Part shown: positions 33,936 to 42,962 of the stretch, piece after piece
How positions within the stretch are numbered: position 1 is the stretch's first letter
Layout of the letters: each line of letters begins with the position of its first letter
Source: Pseudomonadota bacterium
GTDB lineage: Bacteria > Pseudomonadota > Gammaproteobacteria > Steroidobacterales > Steroidobacteraceae
Assembly: GCA_021805275.1 (NCBI GenBank)
Contig: JAJZFQ010000259.1
Coordinates: 1 to 64,000 of the forward strand
Length of the DNA: 64,000 bases
Reading direction: 5' to 3'
Notes under the pieces: model-generated
Told to the model about the DNA's origin: nothing
Seen by the model: the letters and a program-made list of their open reading frames with translations, nothing else
Database searches by the model: none
Position numbers and translations under genes: made by a program

Positions 33936-34634
33936 TCAGTTGGAACGGGGGCTAGCGCCGGTCTGCAGCAGCGCCTCGTTCAGTGCCAGTTCCCGGGTGC
34001 GGATGATCTGCAGGAACGCCTGCGGATCGCGCAGGTGACGGAACGCATCGAAACCCCGCTCCAGAAAATCCTGCAGTGCACCGAATCCGCCGACATGCGC
34101 CGGGACGTGCGTCGAGCGCAGCGCGAGGCCGATCAGCGGCCGGGTAACTGCCTGCGCCAGGCGCTCGCCGATCCGCACGGTCAGTTCGATCTGTCGGCGG
34201 CGCTGCGCCGCTCGACCGACCGCCCGGTACGCGCGCGCGTAGTTCTCGGCCGTCAGCGTGTCGGTGCCGAGCTCGCCGGCGATCGCCTGGTCGAGCTCCG
34301 CGGACAATAGGTACAGCTCAATCGCCTCGAAGAGCACGCTCAGCGCGCTGCGCGGCAGGGCGCGGCGCAGCACAGGCAGGGCTCGCGCCAGGTCGCGGTC
34401 GCGGCGGCTGAAGTCCTGCGGCCCGTACAGATCGCTCAGGAAGAAGCGTACCGCGGGAGCCTGATCCGGATCGCGAGCCAGGTCTTCGTACGTGCGTGCC
34501 AGACGCGCCGCCTGCCAGGCACGCAGCCGCCGCAGGCGCTCGGCGAAGGCTGCGTCCTGCCCCTCAAGAACCCGCAGCGCGGCGCTGCGCGCCATCAGCC
34601 GTACGAGATCGCTCGCCTGTCGCTGCGCCGCCAT
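33936..34634 (-). CDS. FFLEELY-motif family protein
   Basis: A 232 aa, predominantly helical cytoplasmic protein with the motif FFLSDLYGP near residue 64, matching the family named for FFLEELY. The biochemical function of the family is unknown. It is the third gene of a leftward set patatin - alpha/beta hydrolase - this gene, 6 bp after the hydrolase, and shares the region with phasin and wax-ester genes. A role around lipid inclusions is a guess from context. No signal peptide or membrane segment is seen. Confidence 0.75.
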   Translation of the reverse strand: MAAQRQASDLVRLMARSAALRVLEGQDAAFAERLRRLRAWQAARLARTYEDLARDPDQAPAVRFFLSDLYGPQDFSRRDRDLARALPVLRRALPRSALSVLFEAIELYLLSAELDQAIAGELGTDTLTAENYARAYRAVGRAAQRRRQIELTVRIGERLAQAVTRPLIGLALRSTHVPAHVGGFGALQDFLERGFDAFRHLRDPQAFLQIIRTRELALNEALLQTGASPRSN

Positions 34635-34640
34635 GTGTGG

Positions 34641-35555
34641 CTACGACCCAAGGCCCAGCTCCTCGAGCACCCGGGCGAGCGCGCGGGGGGAGCAGGCGAG
34701 CTGCACATGGCCGAGATGCTCCAGAGGCAGCTGGCGCGCGCCCTTCAGCACTGCACTGCCCGGTGGCACGACCAGCGTGTCGTCCTGGCTGTACAGACAC
34801 GTCACGGGTCGCACTAGCCGACCCTCCTGCTCGGCGTTGAGATCCTTCAGCCACTGGGAATCGGGGCACATCTGTCGCATCGACGCGAAAGGCAGGTGGC
34901 AGGCTATGGCGGTGCCGTGATGCGGCGTGCCGAGCGTGATGATTCGCGCGATCAGCGGCTGTCCGCCTGCACGGAGCGCCGCCCGGGCCACCAGACCGCC
35001 CATGCTGTGTGCAACGATGACGATGCGCTTGCCGCCGCTGCTGCGGTGCATCGCCTCCAGGGCCTGCACGAGGTGGAGCGCAAACATCTCGATGTCGGCC
35101 CAGAGCGGCTGCAGATCAATCCGCTCGACGCGCTCACATCCGGCCGCGCGCAACCGGTGGCGCAGAGGACCCCAGATAGCGCCGTTGCAGAGAATGCCGT
35201 GCACGAGCAACACGGGCGGCGCCGGGTGGCCCGAGGTTGCACTGCGGTTCGGTGAGCAACCGGGCGGATCTGCCCGCTGCCACCAGACGCTCATGCGCAC
35301 GGCCGAAACCAGTAGCGCACCGGCTTCCGCGAAAACGGTGCGCACGCGCACCGGCCGATGTGGCCCAGGCACCGCCCAGCGGCTCAGCGCCGTCGCACCC
35401 AGCACCCACAGGGGCTGCAGCAGGAGAAATGCGCCGAGCCACACTGCGGCGAGCAAAATGACGTTGTCGCCGAGCAGTCGCGCTAGCGGTCCGGCGATCG
35501 CCGCGGCAAGTAGCGCTTCGAGGAGCAGAGTGACCTGCCAGAATGCGGCCGCCAT
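34641..35555 (-). CDS. Membrane-anchored alpha/beta hydrolase (lipase-like)
   Basis: A 304 aa protein with two hydrophobic helices in residues 1-65 and then an alpha/beta-hydrolase domain. The oxyanion segment is VLLVHGILCNG. The nucleophile elbow is AHSMGG with Ser near 185. Candidate Asp and His are in YSQDDTLV and LEHLGHV. It resembles triacylglycerol lipases/esterases anchored to the inner membrane. It is 7 bp downstream of the patatin gene and probably takes part in turnover of stored acyl esters. Confidence 0.85.
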   Translation of the reverse strand: MAAAFWQVTLLLEALLAAAIAGPLARLLGDNVILLAAVWLGAFLLLQPLWVLGATALSRWAVPGPHRPVRVRTVFAEAGALLVSAVRMSVWWQRADPPGCSPNRSATSGHPAPPVLLVHGILCNGAIWGPLRHRLRAAGCERVERIDLQPLWADIEMFALHLVQALEAMHRSSGGKRIVIVAHSMGGLVARAALRAGGQPLIARIITLGTPHHGTAIACHLPFASMRQMCPDSQWLKDLNAEQEGRLVRPVTCLYSQDDTLVVPPGSAVLKGARQLPLEHLGHVQLACSPRALARVLEELGLGS

Positions 35556-35562
35556 GGCCGCC

Positions 35563-36783
35563 TCAGCCGGCTGCGGTACGCGCGAGGAACGCCTCGAGTC
35601 GTCCGAGCGCCTGCGTCAGCCGCTGCGCCACGCGCTGCGCATGCGCGGATCGCTCGTGTGCGGCCGTGGCAAACGTCCGTCGCGGATCGTTCAGCAACTT
35701 GCGGTCGAGGTCGAGGCCATGGCGCTGCAGGAGCGCAGCGAGCGGCCTCGCCCGAGTCCGGATATCGCGCCGCGTCTGCTGGTAGGCGTGCTCGGCGAGG
35801 CGATGGCGGCCGCTGTAGCGAAAGACGTTGCTGAAGAACATCAGCTCGTCGTGCCGGTCCGGCTCGAACAGAATCGTGTCGGCATGCGGAAAGCGACTGC
35901 GGAAGCTGGCGAAGCCGAGCTGCATGCGCGAATGGATCAGGGTGCGGAACGTCTGGCCGAGCACGGTGTCGAGTCCCTCGTTGCTCAACGCTCGGCGTCT
36001 CCGCCCGGCCGAGCCGTCGAACGGCACGAGAGGGTTGATGCAGATCACGAAGTCACAGCCCCACTCCAGGGCCAGCGAGGCGTACATCGTGCGCACCAGG
36101 GCGCCGTCCACGTAGTCGCGCCCGCCGATCGAGACCGGTGCGTACAGCCCCGGCAGCGCGGCGCTCGCGACCACGGCCCGCGAGATGCGCACGTTCCGGT
36201 GCATGGCGTCACCAAACACCACCGATCGACCCGTATCGAGTTCGGTAGCCACCACCCGCAGTTGCGTGCGCAGAGAGCGGAACTGATCCGAATGCCCGCA
36301 AGTGCTGAACAGCTCATGCAGATAGCGCTCGATGGGCCTGCTGTCGAACACCGCGAGCGGCATGATCCTGCTCAGCGTGCCGAGCACGGCGGGACACAAT
36401 CCCCCCAGCGCCTCATCGGACCACTGTCGTGCGCCGGCGCGCAGCGCGTGGGGCAGACGGGCAAATCGCCGGGCGTACTCGCCGAGCGCCGGCTGCAGTA
36501 GCAGCCGGGGCGAGAACGGCGCGAGCGTCGACTCGCCGTGGATCAGGCTTGCCCCGATGCGCGTGCTGTCGAAGCGGTTGGCTAGCGCGGCCGCGAGCAG
36601 CGACCCCGAACTGACGCCAACGTACATGTCGTAGTCGGTGAGTTCGCGGCCGACGATCACCTCCTCGAGTGCATGCAGCACGCCGAGCTCGTAAAACGCC
36701 CCGAGCGGACCGCCCCCCGCGAGCGCGAGCCCGATCTTCCCCGCGCTCGAGCGGCGACGCAGCGCGGGCTCGAGCGTCAGCAT
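35563..36783 (-). CDS. Patatin-like phospholipase
   Basis: A 406 aa patatin-family acyl hydrolase. The glycine-rich oxyanion loop is AGGGPLGAFYE at residues 22-32. The nucleophile is Ser58 in GVSSG, and the catalytic Asp lies in YVDGALV near residue 225. The C-terminal part contains long helices typical of the intracellular bacterial subgroup linked to PHA/lipid granules. It is coupled by a 7 bp gap to the alpha/beta hydrolase. Its upstream gene, 3 bp away, is the phasin-like gene in the same direction, so all four may form one transcript. Confidence 0.88.
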   Translation of the reverse strand: MLTLEPALRRRSSAGKIGLALAGGGPLGAFYELGVLHALEEVIVGRELTDYDMYVGVSSGSLLAAALANRFDSTRIGASLIHGESTLAPFSPRLLLQPALGEYARRFARLPHALRAGARQWSDEALGGLCPAVLGTLSRIMPLAVFDSRPIERYLHELFSTCGHSDQFRSLRTQLRVVATELDTGRSVVFGDAMHRNVRISRAVVASAALPGLYAPVSIGGRDYVDGALVRTMYASLALEWGCDFVICINPLVPFDGSAGRRRRALSNEGLDTVLGQTFRTLIHSRMQLGFASFRSRFPHADTILFEPDRHDELMFFSNVFRYSGRHRLAEHAYQQTRRDIRTRARPLAALLQRHGLDLDRKLLNDPRRTFATAAHERSAHAQRVAQRLTQALGRLEAFLARTAAG

Positions 36784-36786
36784 GTG

Positions 36787-37257
36787 CTACGGCGCGCGCT
36801 TGGCCGGGGTGCGTCGGCGCGGCGCCGAGCGCGAGCGCGCCAGCTTGCCGATGTTCGCGTTGAGCGTATCCACGCGCCGGCTGAGCGCCTCGATGTCCTG
36901 TCCGCTCGGTACGCCGAGCTGCGTGAGTGCCCGCCGGACGCGAGTGCGGAACATCTTCTCCAGGCCATCGACCGCATCGCTGGCTTGGCCTCGAGCACTC
37001 CTCACGCCGGCGTCGAGTTTGCTCCGCACGTTGCCGAGCACGCTGCGCAGTGTGTCGCTCGTCGCTCCGCGCACCTGCGCATCGACCCGCGTGCCCTCGG
37101 AAATCAACTCCTCGAGAATATGGGGCGTACCGTGCTGCCCCTTGGAGACCGCACCAAGGCCGGCGAGCCAGATCTGGTGAACGGTCTCAGTCAGACGGGA
37201 ATGGGCATCGCTCGGGCTGGAGCGGGCGGGTCGACGGGGCTTTCTCTTCGCGGCCAT
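36787..37257 (-). CDS. Phasin-family granule-associated protein
   Basis: A 156 aa protein. The segment QIWLAGLGAVSKGQ near residues 28-41 is the hallmark of PhaF/PhaI-type phasins, which coat polyhydroxyalkanoate granules. An amphipathic coiled-coil middle follows, then a basic tail (RSAPRRRTPAKRAP) that could bind nucleic acid as in PhaF. It heads the leftward set phasin - patatin - hydrolase - FFLEELY protein. ATG 37257. No PHA synthase is in the window, so it may coat wax-ester or PHA inclusions. Confidence 0.8.
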   Translation of the reverse strand: MAAKRKPRRPARSSPSDAHSRLTETVHQIWLAGLGAVSKGQHGTPHILEELISEGTRVDAQVRGATSDTLRSVLGNVRSKLDAGVRSARGQASDAVDGLEKMFRTRVRRALTQLGVPSGQDIEALSRRVDTLNANIGKLARSRSAPRRRTPAKRAP

Positions 37258-37391
37258 GATGTATCCCTCTGGAGGGGGCAGCAGCGCAGGTGTGGGAATG
37301 CGTATTTGCCCTACTGGGTGTTGACAACCACTGCGCTACTCTAATCACCCATGCTTGGCATCTGGATGCGTACTTCCCGCACCAATCGATC

Positions 37392-38249
37392 ATGACGCGC
37401 AAGTCCACAGACAGACCGTCCCGGCGGGCGTATCGCTATACGCCCGAGAAGCTCAAGGCACTTTGGGCGAAACTGCACCTGACCGACCGCGAGCCGTGGC
37501 CGGGACACACCGAGATCGCCCGCGCCGCGCACGGAATGCCGGAATTCACTGCATGGCTGCGTGAGTACGGCGGTGCGCAGAAGCTGGCGGACGCGCTGCA
37601 GGTGGCCTGGTCGGTGTTCCACGCCGGTGATTTTTCGCACGCCGTGGAGCTCGGCGCACAGCTCGGTGCGCTCGGTGCGTGCGTGGCGAACCGGGCGGCG
37701 GCGGTGGAGTCACTCTACACGCGCCGCGGACCGCAGGCGATCGCCAAGGAGTTGCTCGCTGCCATGCAGCGTGGTGCGGAGGCGGTGGCGGTGCTGCCGC
37801 ATCATCCCAATGCCCATTACACGCTGGCGCTTGTGCTCGGGCGGTACAGCCAGCGCATCTCCATCCTGAAGGCGATTTCCGAGGGCATCGCGGCGCGCGT
37901 CAAGTCCCATCTTGATCAGGCGCTGGCGCTCGAGCCGCGTCATGCCGAGGTACACGTGGCGCTCGGGTTGTATCATGCCGAGATCGTGCACAAGCTCGGC
38001 GGGATCGCCGCGTCCTTCGCCTACGGAGTGTCGGCACGCGCGGCGATCGAGCACCTGCAGCGCGCCGTCGAGCTGGCGCCGCGCTCGCCGATCGTGCACA
38101 TGGAATATGCCTACGCGCTGCAGCTGCTCGACGCACAACGCCACCGCGCCGAGGCCGAGAGGCTGTATCGCGAGGCGGCAGCCTGTGAGCCGCTGGATGC
38201 GATGGAAGCGCTGGACGTCGATCGGGCGAAGCGGGGGCTTGCGGCCTGA
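37392..38249 (+). CDS. TPR-repeat protein of unknown function
   Basis: A 285 aa soluble helical protein. Repeats such as HAEVHVALGLYHAEIV and AIEHLQRAVELAPRSPIVH are TPR-like in the C-terminal half. The N-terminus is basic and without a signal peptide. ATG 37392 is preferred over a GTG at 37290, which would place the N-terminus over a possible -35 (TTGACA, 37321). Neither start has a clear ribosome site. It is divergent from the phasin operon. The function is unknown. Confidence 0.7.
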   Translation: MTRKSTDRPSRRAYRYTPEKLKALWAKLHLTDREPWPGHTEIARAAHGMPEFTAWLREYGGAQKLADALQVAWSVFHAGDFSHAVELGAQLGALGACVANRAAAVESLYTRRGPQAIAKELLAAMQRGAEAVAVLPHHPNAHYTLALVLGRYSQRISILKAISEGIAARVKSHLDQALALEPRHAEVHVALGLYHAEIVHKLGGIAASFAYGVSARAAIEHLQRAVELAPRSPIVHMEYAYALQLLDAQRHRAEAERLYREAAACEPLDAMEALDVDRAKRGLAA

Positions 38250-38272
38250 GCGCCCGGCACGGCCACCGCCGA

Positions 38273-39715
38273 TCAGTTGCGAAGCGCGCCCCCTCCGAGC
38301 AGCACCAGCAGCACCAGCTGCTCGAACGCGGCCTTGATGCCGCCGATCAGCTCTGCCGGGTGCGGCAGCAGTTCCCGGTCGGCGATGACGCCGAAGTGAA
38401 CCCGCCCGTGGTAACTCAACATGCTCACTCCCGTGCCGATACTGCCCGACTGCGGGACCCAGAACAGCATTTGCCGGATTGGCGAGGCGCCGATGAACAG
38501 CATCTCCTCCGGTCCGCGCAGGTTGGAGGCCACAAGGCTCGCTTTCGCACTGAACAGATCTATGACCCAGTCCTCGACGCCGCGCGGCAGACTGCCGATC
38601 GCCGCGAGCAGACCGTAGGTGAGCAGGGACTGTTCGGACCCCTTGAGCGACTGCATTGCGGCGCGCACCCCGTAGAGGCGCTCCAGGGGATGGCGGACCC
38701 CCACAGGCAGATCAACGAGCATCAGTCCGAAGCGATTGCCGAGCGGCTCGCCGGGGCGCTCGGCGGCGCGCAGGTCGACCGGGACCGCAGCGCGCAGCGT
38801 CAGTGCGCTGAGTTCATCCCCATGTGCCTGGAGATACTGGCCGAGCGCGCCGGCCAGCGTCGCAATGAGCACGTCGTTCACCGTGCATCCGAGCACCCGC
38901 CCGATGGTCTTGATCTCCTCGAGCGACAGCGACGATCCCCATGCGACTCGCCGCGTGCCGCACAATGAGCGCTTCAGGCTGGAGGGCGGATCGTCAGGGA
39001 GCAGCGAGAAGCGGGTCAGCTCGGCGAGCAGTGCCCCCGCCTGGGTCACGGCCGCCGCGGCCGCTTCTGGATGGCGCGCGAGGCCGATGCCCGCCGAGCC
39101 GAGCCGGCCCCCTTCGCGCAGCGTACTCCAGAGCCACTGGGTCACGGTGGCACTCGGGCTCGCCGACGGGTTGCACTCGACCGCTGCGAGTGCAGCGGAA
39201 CCGGCGCGCCGTTTACCCGCAGGCCGGCGGTCAGTCAGATCGAGTAGCACCCGTACCAGAGCGACTCCGTCGGCATAACAATGATGAATGCGGGCAATGA
39301 CCGCGCTGCCACGCCCGAATCGCTCGACGATGTGAAAGCTCCAAAGAGGGCGGCCCGAGGGAAGCGGCTCACTGGCCAGCTCTCCGACCAGCGTCTCCAA
39401 CTCACTCCGTCGGGCGGGTGCGGGCAGCGCAGCGCTGAGCACGTGATCGTCGATGTTGAATTGACGGTCGGCCTCCCAGACCGCCTGGTAGAGCCCATCG
39501 CGCGGCACACTGCGGAAACGGCTGCTCGAGGCGAATCGCCGCCCGATCAGATCGCGCAGGCGGCGGCGCTTCAACGGGGTGCCGAGGATGATGAGCGCAA
39601 CGATCACCATCGGGTTGGTCGGGCGCTCCATGTTGAGGAACGCCCGGTCGACGCGCGACAGCGGTGTGCGCGCAGCGTCCGGCGCGCTCAGCTCGGGACG
39701 TCGGTTCGGGCCCAT
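38273..39715 (-). CDS. Wax ester synthase/diacylglycerol acyltransferase (WS/DGAT)
   Basis: A 480 aa bifunctional acyltransferase of normal family length. The catalytic HHxxxDG motif is HHCYADG at about residues 142-148, and a C-terminal DUF1298-type domain has NLRGPEEMLFIG. It esterifies fatty acyl-CoA with fatty alcohol (wax ester) or diacylglycerol (triacylglycerol) at the membrane or inclusion surface. ATG 39715 is chosen; a GTG at 39721 is two codons upstream. It is divergent from the fatty acyl reductase at 39829, with only 113 bp between starts, so both are probably regulated together. Confidence 0.92.
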   Translation of the reverse strand: MGPNRRPELSAPDAARTPLSRVDRAFLNMERPTNPMVIVALIILGTPLKRRRLRDLIGRRFASSSRFRSVPRDGLYQAVWEADRQFNIDDHVLSAALPAPARRSELETLVGELASEPLPSGRPLWSFHIVERFGRGSAVIARIHHCYADGVALVRVLLDLTDRRPAGKRRAGSAALAAVECNPSASPSATVTQWLWSTLREGGRLGSAGIGLARHPEAAAAAVTQAGALLAELTRFSLLPDDPPSSLKRSLCGTRRVAWGSSLSLEEIKTIGRVLGCTVNDVLIATLAGALGQYLQAHGDELSALTLRAAVPVDLRAAERPGEPLGNRFGLMLVDLPVGVRHPLERLYGVRAAMQSLKGSEQSLLTYGLLAAIGSLPRGVEDWVIDLFSAKASLVASNLRGPEEMLFIGASPIRQMLFWVPQSGSIGTGVSMLSYHGRVHFGVIADRELLPHPAELIGGIKAAFEQLVLLVLLGGGALRN

Positions 39716-39828
39716 GCGCACAGTGTCGCGCGAGGCAGCCGTTCGCGAAGCTTCGGTTTGTCACGATGCGGCTCCACGGGGTGGCGCGTAGGGTCAATTC
39801 GAGTGGCGCCCTCCTCGGAAGCGGGACA

Positions 39829-41811
39829 ATGGCATACTTCGTCACCGGAGGAACTGGCTTCATCGGCCGACACCTGCTCGAGCGGCTCGCCGCGCGCGGC
39901 GAACCGCTGTATGTGCTGGCCCGGTCCGGCTCTCATGCCCGGGTCGGGCGTCTTGCGCGGGACTGCGCCAGTTTTGGCACGCCGCTGTCGTTCGTTGAGG
40001 GAAACCTGCAAGCGCCGCTGCTCGGCATCGCGGCGGCCGATCGCAAACGACTCTCCGGTGCCATCACGCATTTCTTTCATCTCGGGGCACTGTATGACCT
40101 GAATGCCTCGGATGCCGAGCTGTCCCGCAGCAACGTCTCGGGTACGCAGCATGCGTTGGATTTTGCCCATGAGATGGGGGCGGGGCGATTTCATTTCATG
40201 AGTTCCATCGCCTCCGCCGGGCGGTATAGGGGCGAGTTCACCGAAGACATGTTCGAGCAGGCCGGGGCGCTCGAACATCCGTACTACCGGACCAAGCATG
40301 AGGCCGAAGCGCTGGTGCGCGCGACCTGCAGGATGCCGTGGCGCATATACCGTCCCGGCATGGTTGTCGGACACTCGGTCACCGGGGAGATGGACAAGAT
40401 CGATGGTCCCTATTACCTGTTCAAGCTGATTCAAAAGGCCCGGGACGTCCTGCCGCGCTGGGTACCGTTGGTGGGCATCGAGGGCGGTTACGTCAACATC
40501 GTGCCCGTGGACTTCGTCGCCGCGGCGCTCGACTACCTGGCCCACGTGCAGGGCGAGGACGGACATTGCTTTCATCTGACCGATCCGCGCGACTACCGGG
40601 TGGGCGAGGCTGTCAACGTGTTCGCAACCGCCGCGCATGCCCCGACACTGCGGCTGCGCGTGGACTCAGCGCTCAGTGAGTCGCTGCGCGCGGCCGTACA
40701 CCTGCCACGCGAAGCGGCCGAGCCGCTGCGCCGCATGCTTGAGGAGTGGCTGCTCGAGGCGGGGGTGCCGCCCGCAGTGCTGGGACTGCTTGATCAGCCG
40801 ACGACATTTTCGGCGAACCGTGCGCAGCGGCTGCTGGCGACAGCAGGCATTGCGGTGCCGCCGTTGGCCGACTACGCGTGGCGGTTGTGGGACTTCTGGG
40901 AGCGCCGGCTCGATCCGGATCTGGACCCCGCCGGGCGCCTGCGGCAGGCCGTCGCCGGCAAGGTGGTCCTGCTGAGCGGCGGGTCCTCCGGCATCGGGCG
41001 TGCTACTGCGCTGAAGCTGGGCGCGGCGGGCGCACGAGTGATACTCGTCGCACGCAACCGGGAAAAGCTCGAGCAGGCGCGTGCGCAGATCGTCGCGGGC
41101 GGCGGCGAGGCAAGCATCTATGCCTGCGATCTGGTCGATCCGCCGGCCTGCGCCACCCTGCTCAAACAGCTCGCCGCGGAGCAGCCGCCGATCGACATTC
41201 TGATCAACAACGCGGGCCGCTCGATTCGCCGCGGCATCGATGCGACCTACGAGCGTCTGCACGATTACGAACGGCTCATGCAGATCAACTATTTCGCCGC
41301 CGTTCGCCTGACGCTCGGCGTGCTGCCGAGCATGGTGGCGCGGCGCGCCGGCCACGTGATCAGCATCTCCTCGCTCGGGGTGCTCACCAACGCCAGCCGC
41401 TTCGCGGCATACAATGCCTCCAAGGCCGCGCTCGAGGCGTTCACCCGGTGCGCCTCGGGGGAATTCGCCGACCGCGGAGTACGCTTCACCGTGGTGGATC
41501 TGCCCTTGGTGCGAACACCGATGAGCGCGCCGACGAAGCTGTACGAACACTTCAGGCTCCTGGAGCCTGAACAGGCCGCCGAGTTCGTCTGCGCGGCGAT
41601 CGTGCGCCGGCCGGAGCGCGCGACCATCGGTGTCGGAACGTTCGCGCAGGTCGTGGAGGCGCTCGCACCGCGACTGAACCGTGTTGTCATGAGCGAGAGC
41701 TATCGGATGTATCCTGACTCGCAGGCCGCGGGAGGCGCGGGCGCACCGGCCGAGTCGCTCTCGCGTGAGGCGCGGACATTCGCAGCCATGCTGCGCGCTC
41801 TGCACTTCTGA
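39829..41811 (+). CDS. Two-domain fatty acyl-CoA/ACP reductase
   Basis: A 660 aa fusion. An N-terminal extended SDR has TGGTGFIG at residues 5-12 and Y152xxxK156. A C-terminal classical SDR has SGGSSGIG near 383-390 and Y528xxxK532. This architecture and length match the Marinobacter fatty acyl-CoA reductase Maqu_2507 and mycobacterial AcrA1. These enzymes reduce acyl-CoA through aldehyde to fatty alcohol. Beside WS/DGAT it supplies the alcohol for wax esters. ATG 39829 begins at the first domain strand (AYFVTGG) and is chosen over the 55-codon upstream extension. Confidence 0.9.
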   Translation: MAYFVTGGTGFIGRHLLERLAARGEPLYVLARSGSHARVGRLARDCASFGTPLSFVEGNLQAPLLGIAAADRKRLSGAITHFFHLGALYDLNASDAELSRSNVSGTQHALDFAHEMGAGRFHFMSSIASAGRYRGEFTEDMFEQAGALEHPYYRTKHEAEALVRATCRMPWRIYRPGMVVGHSVTGEMDKIDGPYYLFKLIQKARDVLPRWVPLVGIEGGYVNIVPVDFVAAALDYLAHVQGEDGHCFHLTDPRDYRVGEAVNVFATAAHAPTLRLRVDSALSESLRAAVHLPREAAEPLRRMLEEWLLEAGVPPAVLGLLDQPTTFSANRAQRLLATAGIAVPPLADYAWRLWDFWERRLDPDLDPAGRLRQAVAGKVVLLSGGSSGIGRATALKLGAAGARVILVARNREKLEQARAQIVAGGGEASIYACDLVDPPACATLLKQLAAEQPPIDILINNAGRSIRRGIDATYERLHDYERLMQINYFAAVRLTLGVLPSMVARRAGHVISISSLGVLTNASRFAAYNASKAALEAFTRCASGEFADRGVRFTVVDLPLVRTPMSAPTKLYEHFRLLEPEQAAEFVCAAIVRRPERATIGVGTFAQVVEALAPRLNRVVMSESYRMYPDSQAAGGAGAPAESLSREARTFAAMLRALHF

Positions 41812-42096
41812 GCTCGGCCCGCCGACGAACTGAGCGGTAGCCGCGATCGCGACCGCCCGCGACACTCGTCGATCGTCATTCCGCAGGCGCGTTGCGGCCC
41901 GTGCGGCGGTGTTCGCCGGCGAGGGATGAGGGCCTTTGCCCCACGCGGCGGGCGGACCGGCGCCGAATTCGTGCTTGAGATCGTTCCGCCACCGCAGGCA
42001 ATATGGCGTCGGCGGCCAGAGCGTGTTCCGCAGGGCGAGCCGTACGGGCACCGAGGCCCGCTCGTTTTCCGCTTTCCAGTCTCGGAGGGACCGACG

Positions 42097-42927
42097 TTGA
42101 ACAAATGGAACGGCCTGATCTGCCTGGCCCTCGCGGCGACGAGCGCATATTTTCCGGCGCGCGCCGATACGCCGGCTCCGCCCTGCAGCGGCTCGTCCGC
42201 CCTCCTGGGGCTGCTCGATCGGCCGACCGTGGGGGATTCCAGCTGCGTGGTGCCGCAGGGCATGACCGTGCTCGAGGCGGGCGCGACGGCCGGCAGCCTG
42301 TACGGCGCGCCGGGCGGACAGCTCGACACGCTGCCCAATATGGAGCTGCGCTGGGGTCTGTCGGGGAACTCGGAACTCGTCTGGCTGCCCCCGAGCTTCC
42401 AGTACCAGTCGGTCAATGCCGGGCCGGGTGGCCCGCCGCAGACGCTGCGCGGATTCGGCCCGACGACGGTCGGCATCAAGCATGAGCTCGGCTACAACGC
42501 GCACTGGCAGTGGACCGCGGAGGCGCTCGCCACGCTCCCCTCCGGCGATACGACTTTCGGCAGCCACGGTCTCGGCGGAGCGCTCAACGCCATTGTCAGT
42601 TACGGCAGCGGTCCGCTCGGAGTCTCGCTGATGGTCGGACTCACCTCGCAGACCGAGCCCACCGCGGTGGGCGGGCAGCGCTTTCAGAGCTTCAATCCCG
42701 ATCTGGTGGTGACGTGGCAGTCGAGCGCGCGGCTGCAGTTCTACGGGGAGATCTACGGTCAGTCGAACAGCGGCTACCACCAGGGCTGGGGAAGCGATGC
42801 CGACGGCGGATTGCAGTACCTGGTCACGTCGGACTTCGAGGTGGACCTGGAGGAGGGCGTGCGCCTGCAGGGCAATCTCGGTGGATTCTCCAATTACACG
42901 GGCGTGGGGCTCGGTCTGCTTTTCTGA
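42097..42927 (+). CDS. Outer-membrane beta-barrel protein (transporter-like)
   Basis: A 276 aa exported protein. The start is TTG 42097, supported by CGGAGGGA a few bases upstream and by the signal peptide that begins there (NKWNGLICLALAATSAYF, cleavage after ARA). The mature part has alternating strands and ends in an aromatic residue (GVGLGLLF), typical of outer-membrane barrels. It resembles the MetA-pathway phenol-degradation/transporter-like family. An upstream ATG at 41926 would bury the signal peptide. The 285 bp before it shows no other gene. Its cargo is unknown. Confidence 0.75.
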   Translation: MNKWNGLICLALAATSAYFPARADTPAPPCSGSSALLGLLDRPTVGDSSCVVPQGMTVLEAGATAGSLYGAPGGQLDTLPNMELRWGLSGNSELVWLPPSFQYQSVNAGPGGPPQTLRGFGPTTVGIKHELGYNAHWQWTAEALATLPSGDTTFGSHGLGGALNAIVSYGSGPLGVSLMVGLTSQTEPTAVGGQRFQSFNPDLVVTWQSSARLQFYGEIYGQSNSGYHQGWGSDADGGLQYLVTSDFEVDLEEGVRLQGNLGGFSNYTGVGLGLLF

Positions 42928-42962
42928 CCGACGCTGGCCACGGATTGGTCGGGCGAGAGCCG

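Noticed and set aside
37321..37345. TTGACA at 37321 as promoter of the TPR gene
   Set aside because: The only -10-like hexamer (TCTAAT, 37340) leaves a 13 bp spacer, too short for a normal promoter. Noted only as weak support for the ATG at 37392.
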